Source: Phormidium sp. FACHB-1136
GTDB lineage: Bacteria > Cyanobacteriota > Cyanobacteriia > Phormidesmidales > Phormidesmidaceae
Length of the DNA: 47,163 nt
Assembly: GCF_014697375.1 (NCBI RefSeq)
Contig: NZ_JACJRS010000045.1
Span: 1-47,163, forward strand
Direction: 5' to 3'
The first letter of the stretch is position 1; each line of letters opens with the position of its first letter. This document shows positions 44,153 to 47,163 of the stretch, one piece after another. The translations under genes were made by a program, and so were the position numbers. The notes below the pieces were generated by a model, which had not been told where the DNA came from, searched no databases, and worked only from the letters and a program-made list of their open reading frames with translations.

Positions 44153-45157
44153 ATGATCAACAAGCCAGACAAAGTAGTTCTCATCGGTGTTGCGGGCGAC
44201 TCTGGGTGTGGTAAATCCACCTTCCTCAGACGACTGAGCGACCTGTTTGGGGCCGAGCTGATGACCGTCATCTGTCTGGATGACTACCACAGCCTTGACC
44301 GCAAACAGCGCAAAGAAGCTGGCGTCACCGCCCTCGATCCTCGCGCCAACAACTTTGATCTCATGTACGAGCAGATCAAAGCCCTGAAGGAAGGCAAGAG
44401 CATCGACAAGCCCATCTATAACCACGAAACTGGCGAACTTGACCCCCCCGAACGGGTTGACCCCAACCGCATCATCGTGATCGAAGGGCTGCACCCCCTC
44501 TACGACGAGCGCGTCCGTGACCTGATCGACTTCAGCGTCTACCTCGACATCAGCGACGAGGTGAAGATTGCCTGGAAGATCCAGCGCGACATGGCCGAGC
44601 GTGGCCACACCTACGAAGACGTGCTGGCCTCCATCAACGCCCGTCGTCCCGACTTTGAAGCCTACATCGACATCCAAAAGCAGTATGCCGATGTGGTGAT
44701 TCAAATTCTGCCCACCAAGCTCATCCCCAACGACGAAGAGAAGAAAGTGCTGCGGGTGCGCCTCATGCAGCGGGAAGGCGTGGAAGGGTTCGACCCCGTC
44801 TACCTGTTCGACGAAGGCTCCACCATCGACTGGATTCCCTGCGGTCGGAAGCTCACCTGCTCCTACCCCGGAATTCGGATGCACTACGGCCCCGACAGCT
44901 ACTACGGCCATGAGGTCTCGGTGCTAGAGGTGGATGGTCAGTTCGACCGCCTGGAAGAAATGATCTACATCGAAAGCCACCTCAGCAACACCTCCACCAA
45001 GTACTACGGTGAAATGACCGAACTGCTGCTGAAGCACCGCGAATACCCCGGTTCCACCAACGGTAGCGGCCTGTTCCAGGTGTTGGTGGGTCTGAAGATG
45101 CGCGCTACCTACGAGCGTCTGACCTCCACCAGCCTCAACGTCGCCACCCACGCCTAG
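44153..45157 (+). CDS. prk: Phosphoribulokinase
   Basis: ATP-dependent phosphorylation of ribulose 5-phosphate to ribulose 1,5-bisphosphate, the CO2-acceptor step of the Calvin cycle. 334 aa, typical class II (plant/cyanobacterial). P-loop GVAGDSGCGKSTF (residues 12-24) contains Cys19, and Cys41 (TVICLDDYHSLDR) is its redox partner for thioredoxin and CP12/GAPDH regulation. Other signatures are TALDPRANNFDLMYEQ, PIYNHETG, VIEGLHPLYDERVRDLIDFSVYLD and KIQRDMAERGHT. Followed by a terminator whose sequence, together with the last 11 codons, is repeated at 46243-46351. Confidence 0.98.
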   Translation: MINKPDKVVLIGVAGDSGCGKSTFLRRLSDLFGAELMTVICLDDYHSLDRKQRKEAGVTALDPRANNFDLMYEQIKALKEGKSIDKPIYNHETGELDPPERVDPNRIIVIEGLHPLYDERVRDLIDFSVYLDISDEVKIAWKIQRDMAERGHTYEDVLASINARRPDFEAYIDIQKQYADVVIQILPTKLIPNDEEKKVLRVRLMQREGVEGFDPVYLFDEGSTIDWIPCGRKLTCSYPGIRMHYGPDSYYGHEVSVLEVDGQFDRLEEMIYIESHLSNTSTKYYGEMTELLLKHREYPGSTNGSGLFQVLVGLKMRATYERLTSTSLNVATHA

Positions 45158-45174
45158 GCTAAGTTGCCTGGGTA

Positions 45175-45203
45175 GGTTGGGTGAGGCGAAGCGGAACCCA
45201 ACA
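45175..45203. repeat. Dispersed palindrome in prk 3' UTR
   Basis: GTTGGGT ... GC gaa GC ... ACCCAAC imperfect palindrome, a well-known type of cyanobacterial interspersed repeat; it sits in the insert that separates the proximal copy of the prk end from its terminator. Confidence 0.75.
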
Positions 45204-45253
45204 CCCACGGGGCATCACCATAGTCTGACGAATCATTGTCTGGCTCATCATCA

Positions 45254-45288
45254 AGGAGGGGATACAGGATTGTGTCCTCTCTTTTTTG
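45254..45288 (+). terminator. Rho-independent terminator of prk
   Basis: Stem GAGGGGATACA / TGTGTCCTCTC with a ggat loop, then TTTTTTG. Confidence 0.85.
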
Positions 45289-45340
45289 TTGGACATTCGC
45301 TAGAAAACCGCTTCTGGCAACAACGCTGGCCCACCCTGAC

Positions 45341-45385
45341 GGGGCATCGGGTTACTGAATTTAACCCGAACTGAGGTAATTAGGG
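45341..45385. repeat. Repeat copy B flanking prk
   Basis: ggggcatcgggttactgaat followed by ttaacccgaactgaggtaat; partner of 43691-43735. CGGGTT ... AACCCG can form a hairpin. Confidence 0.7.
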
Positions 45386-45472
45386 AAACGCGGCGATAAC
45401 GTTAAACTGTAGATTATGGTGCTAGCCCCAGGCTCCTGTGACCGCCGCGCCCTATCCCCTTCGCAAAATGCT

Positions 45473-46117
45473 ATGGTCAGCGTTATTCCCGCCAGTCAAG
45501 TTTCTATCGCCCTGCTCGAAGAGCGCTATGGCCTGCGGGAGACCACCCAGCCAGACTTCTTTGGGGAATGGACACAGGGGTTAGGGTCACTAACCGAGCT
45601 AGAAAAACAATATCTTGATCGGGTGAAGACCCATTTCAAACGCCTTCTAAAAAACCCGCCATTATTAGAAAACAGCGTCAAGATGGTGGTGCTTTCGCCC
45701 CTGTTGGATAGGGCTGGTTTCTATGATGACCCCTTTCATATTCAGTCGGAGGTGAGTATTGATATTGCCGCTGAGGACGAGGGGCAAATGATTCGCGGCA
45801 GAATCGATGTTTTGGTGCTGAAGGATCGGTTTTGGATCTTGGTGCTGGAGGCGAAACGCAGTGATTTTGATGCGAATGTGGCGATGGGGCAAGCGCTGGC
45901 CTATATGCTGGCAACCCCCGAATCGGAGCAGCCTACGTTTGCCATGGTAAGCAATGGCCAGAGTTTTTTGTTTTTGAAGCTGACGAAAACCCCTCAGCCC
46001 CAGTACGCCAATTCTCGCCTATTTTCCTTGGCCAATCCGGGGAATGACCTCTATGAGGTGCTTAAGGTAATGAAGCGGATTGGAAAGATGGTCACGGCTG
46101 AACCCCAGAGCGATTAG
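45473..46117 (+). CDS. Orphan HsdR_N-like (type I restriction R-subunit N-terminal) nuclease-domain protein
   Basis: 214 aa from ATG 45473 (MVSVIPASQV); an upstream ATG at 45416 is possible. It contains a PD-(D/E)XK-like core: VKMVVLSPLLDRAGFYDDPF, then GRIDVLVLKDRFWILVLEAKRSDFD, where Asp of RIDVL and E-A-K form the metal/catalytic motif, followed by GQALAYMLATPE and FAMVSNGQSFLFLKL. This resembles the N-terminal nuclease domain of HsdR, but no helicase domain and no HsdM/HsdS genes are present. Stand-alone versions are frequent in cyanobacteria; role unknown (defence or repair are guesses). It is bracketed by two copies of the prk 3' end. Confidence 0.75.
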   Translation: MVSVIPASQVSIALLEERYGLRETTQPDFFGEWTQGLGSLTELEKQYLDRVKTHFKRLLKNPPLLENSVKMVVLSPLLDRAGFYDDPFHIQSEVSIDIAAEDEGQMIRGRIDVLVLKDRFWILVLEAKRSDFDANVAMGQALAYMLATPESEQPTFAMVSNGQSFLFLKLTKTPQPQYANSRLFSLANPGNDLYEVLKVMKRIGKMVTAEPQSD

Positions 46118-46242
46118 ACTAGCCCTACCGCCAAGCCGACCGCTCTCAGGTGCGCCGCGCTAGCCGTGCTGTTTCGTCGGCCTCGCTTCTGGCGATAGGG
46201 TAGCCCCAAACGCGGTTACAGGTGTATGGTCTACCCAGCCCA

Positions 46243-46360
46243 CCTCCACCCGCCTCAACGTCGCCACCCACGCCTAGGCATCAGTCCGACGAATCATTGT
46301 CTGGCTCATAATCCATAGGAGAGGATACCGCTGGGTGTCCTCTCCTTTTTTGTTGGACAT
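46243..46360. repeat. prk 3' end plus terminator, distal copy
   Basis: 36 of 37 bases of the prk end (46243-46279, including the TAG), then gacgaatcattgtctggctc and the terminator, as at 45123-45290 but without the 54-bp insert. Confidence 0.9.
46318..46351 (+). terminator. Rho-independent terminator, duplicate of the prk terminator
   Basis: 12-bp stem GGAGAGGATACC / GGTGTCCTCTCC (one T-G pair), gctg loop, then TTTTTT. Stronger stem than the proximal copy; could terminate the nuclease gene transcript. Confidence 0.88.
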
Positions 46361-46645
46361 TTCCCCGCTTACCAAAGAAGTCCTATGGTGCGAATTACTG
46401 ATGCAAATGTAGCTAAAATTGACAACTTATTGTAGATCTGGCTCTGATTAACTTACGGATCTCACATCGATCAGGGATCGTCAACTGGCGGAATATAAGA
46501 AAAAAAGTTCGGTATTCAAGCTGAAGGCATCTTCTTCTGCCCAGTATAAAATCGAACTACGAAGGCGGTGATGCATTACGAGGCTCTTAACCAAGGGCCA
46601 ACGGCTGCATCCAGCCTTCATAAGTTCTGATCGAGGTAATCTCTG

Positions 46646-46861
46646 ATGTCCAAGTACAAGAAAATCAAGTCTGGGGTCAAAGAAGTCGCTGGGTTTGCCG
46701 CAGGTGGTGGCGCTGTAGGCTTAGGGATTGCTGCACACGTTGGGAGGATGGGGCTAGCCGTTGCTGGTGGAGGTGTCGGTATTGGCGCGGCCCCGGTTGC
46801 GGCGGCTGGGGTTATTACGGGTTTGGCGGCATACGGTTTGAAGCGGGCCTTTAAAGGCTAG
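46646..46861 (+). CDS. Small glycine-zipper hydrophobic protein
   Basis: 71 aa: basic N-terminus (MSKYKKIKSGVKEV), then two hydrophobic, Gly/Ala-rich helices (GFAAGGGAVGLGIAAHVG and GIGAAPVAAAGVITGLAAYG) with repeated small-x3-small spacing, then a basic end (LKRAFKG). This is a membrane-inserting glycine-zipper pattern. Start ATG 46646 has GAGG at good distance. It could be a pore-forming or bacteriocin/toxin-like peptide or a small membrane protein; I recognise no named family. Confidence 0.65.
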   Translation: MSKYKKIKSGVKEVAGFAAGGGAVGLGIAAHVGRMGLAVAGGGVGIGAAPVAAAGVITGLAAYGLKRAFKG

Positions 46862-46978
46862 ATCAACCAGAACGATGGTTTTAGAGCCTGCATGATGGCT
46901 TGGCTAATCAACAAGCTGATTCTGAAAAGAATCAGATCTTGCTACGATTTCGATTCACATAAACCCCTAGGAGTTGAA

Positions 46979-47020
46979 TATGGGCTTTGAGTTTGATGCA
47001 AGTAATACCAATAAAAAATG
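46979..47020 (+). other. Very short ORF with good ribosome binding site, possible truncated gene start
   Basis: taggag is followed by an ATG near 46979 and 13 codons (MGFEFDASNTNKK), then TGA. It may be the remnant 5' end of a gene cut by the adjacent insertion or rearrangement. Confidence 0.3.
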
Positions 47021-47034
47021 AAGTTGAGCATAAT

Positions 47035-47163
47035 TTAGGCTGATTTCTGGAATTCAGCTTGGAGTAGGGCATCGAGAATGAAGTCATAGCCCGTGATGGA
47101 CTGCACTTGTTCTGGCGTCAGACGGGCGAGTTCTTGGTCAACCCGCTGTTGAAGGGCCTCCAG
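47035..47163 (-). CDS. C-terminal end of an unidentified protein (partial at window edge)
   Basis: Minus-strand frame open to the window edge, reading LEALQQRVDQELARLTPEQ then VQSITGYDFILDALLQAEF and a short tail before TAA at 47037-47035. It is helical and charged, with plausible codon use. The start lies beyond the window. Family not recognised. Confidence 0.5.
   Translation of the reverse strand: MEALQQRVDQELARLTPEQVQSITGYDFILDALLQAEFQKSA

Larger units (their letters stand above)
45123..45290. repeat. prk 3' end plus terminator, proximal copy
   Basis: The last prk codons (45123-45159) and the block 45214-45290 match 46243-46360. The 37-nt coding part differs at one base. A 54-bp insert (45160-45213) with a gttgggt/acccaac palindrome is unique to this copy. 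Confidence 0.9.
46118..46645. other. Intergenic region with second prk-end copy
   Basis: 46121-46215 holds an imperfect long inverted repeat (ctagccctaccgccaag... against ...ggcgatagggtagcc). 46243-46360 is the second prk end copy. 46380-46645 is AT-richer with no gene seen; it ends with gaggtaatctctg, a ribosome binding site for the small protein. Confidence 0.5.

Overview
The window comes from a cyanobacterium. Diagnostic genes are phosphoribulokinase with the redox cysteine pair C19/C41, plant-type D-glycerate 3-kinase (photorespiration), a CpcS/CpeS-type phycobiliprotein lyase, a GH57 glycogen branching enzyme, a cyanoexosortase locus, a principal sigma factor with an acidic N-terminal extension, and a cyanobacterial serine/threonine kinase with an FFEAHP-type C-terminal domain. 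Coding DNA is GC-rich, and the abundant dispersed palindromic repeats resemble those of Leptolyngbya/Phormidium/Nodosilinea-like filamentous genomes. That placement is an inference; no rRNA or tRNA gene was seen.

Layout. 1-900: the end of an IS256-type element that truncates a Uma2 nuclease gene. 1.1-4.4 kb: purH, then a two-domain alpha/beta-hydrolase-like gene cut by an in-frame TAG. 4.7-7.3 kb: rpmG-rpsR-RNB exoribonuclease operon. 7.3-18.9 kb: TPR protein, PMT-type glycosyltransferase, pyrB, SPOR-like secreted protein, NAD(P)H-hydrate repair enzyme, rhomboid protease, bilin lyase, STAS protein, glycerate kinase and a DUF3352 protein. 19-24.5 kb: lexA with its own SOS box, the primary sigma factor, a TPR lipoprotein and GH57 branching enzyme. 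25-32.5 kb: a cell-envelope/exopolysaccharide block (LCP protein, SGNH hydrolase, cyanoexosortase with partner, DegT aminotransferase) followed by a pair of TIGR04282/TIGR04283-like glycosyltransferases. 32.6-42.8 kb: HAD hydrolase, guanine deaminase, small Cys-rich protein, PEP-utilising enzyme, Ser/Thr kinase, DnaJ protein and a degenerate receiver protein. 42.8-47.2 kb: an accessory patch with an IS1634-type remnant fused to an integron-integrase remnant, then prk, an orphan HsdR_N-like nuclease bracketed by two copies of the prk 3' end plus terminator, a glycine-zipper mini-protein and a partial gene.

How the parts work together. prk, glycerate kinase and the branching enzyme link CO2 fixation, photorespiration and glycogen storage. 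purH, pyrB and guaD cover purine and pyrimidine metabolism. lexA and the sigma factor are core regulators. The envelope block probably makes and anchors surface or exported polymers.

The most unusual signals are: (1) the duplicated prk 3' end and terminator flanking a nuclease gene; (2) a dispersed hairpin repeat family (core GAGGAGACC...CCCCTAC) that has entered two enzymes in frame; (3) the amber-split hydrolase; (4) the integron-integrase relic; (5) a kinase whose beta-3 lysine appears to be arginine; (6) a 29-bp tandem duplication that frameshifts a small ORF. No CRISPR array was seen.
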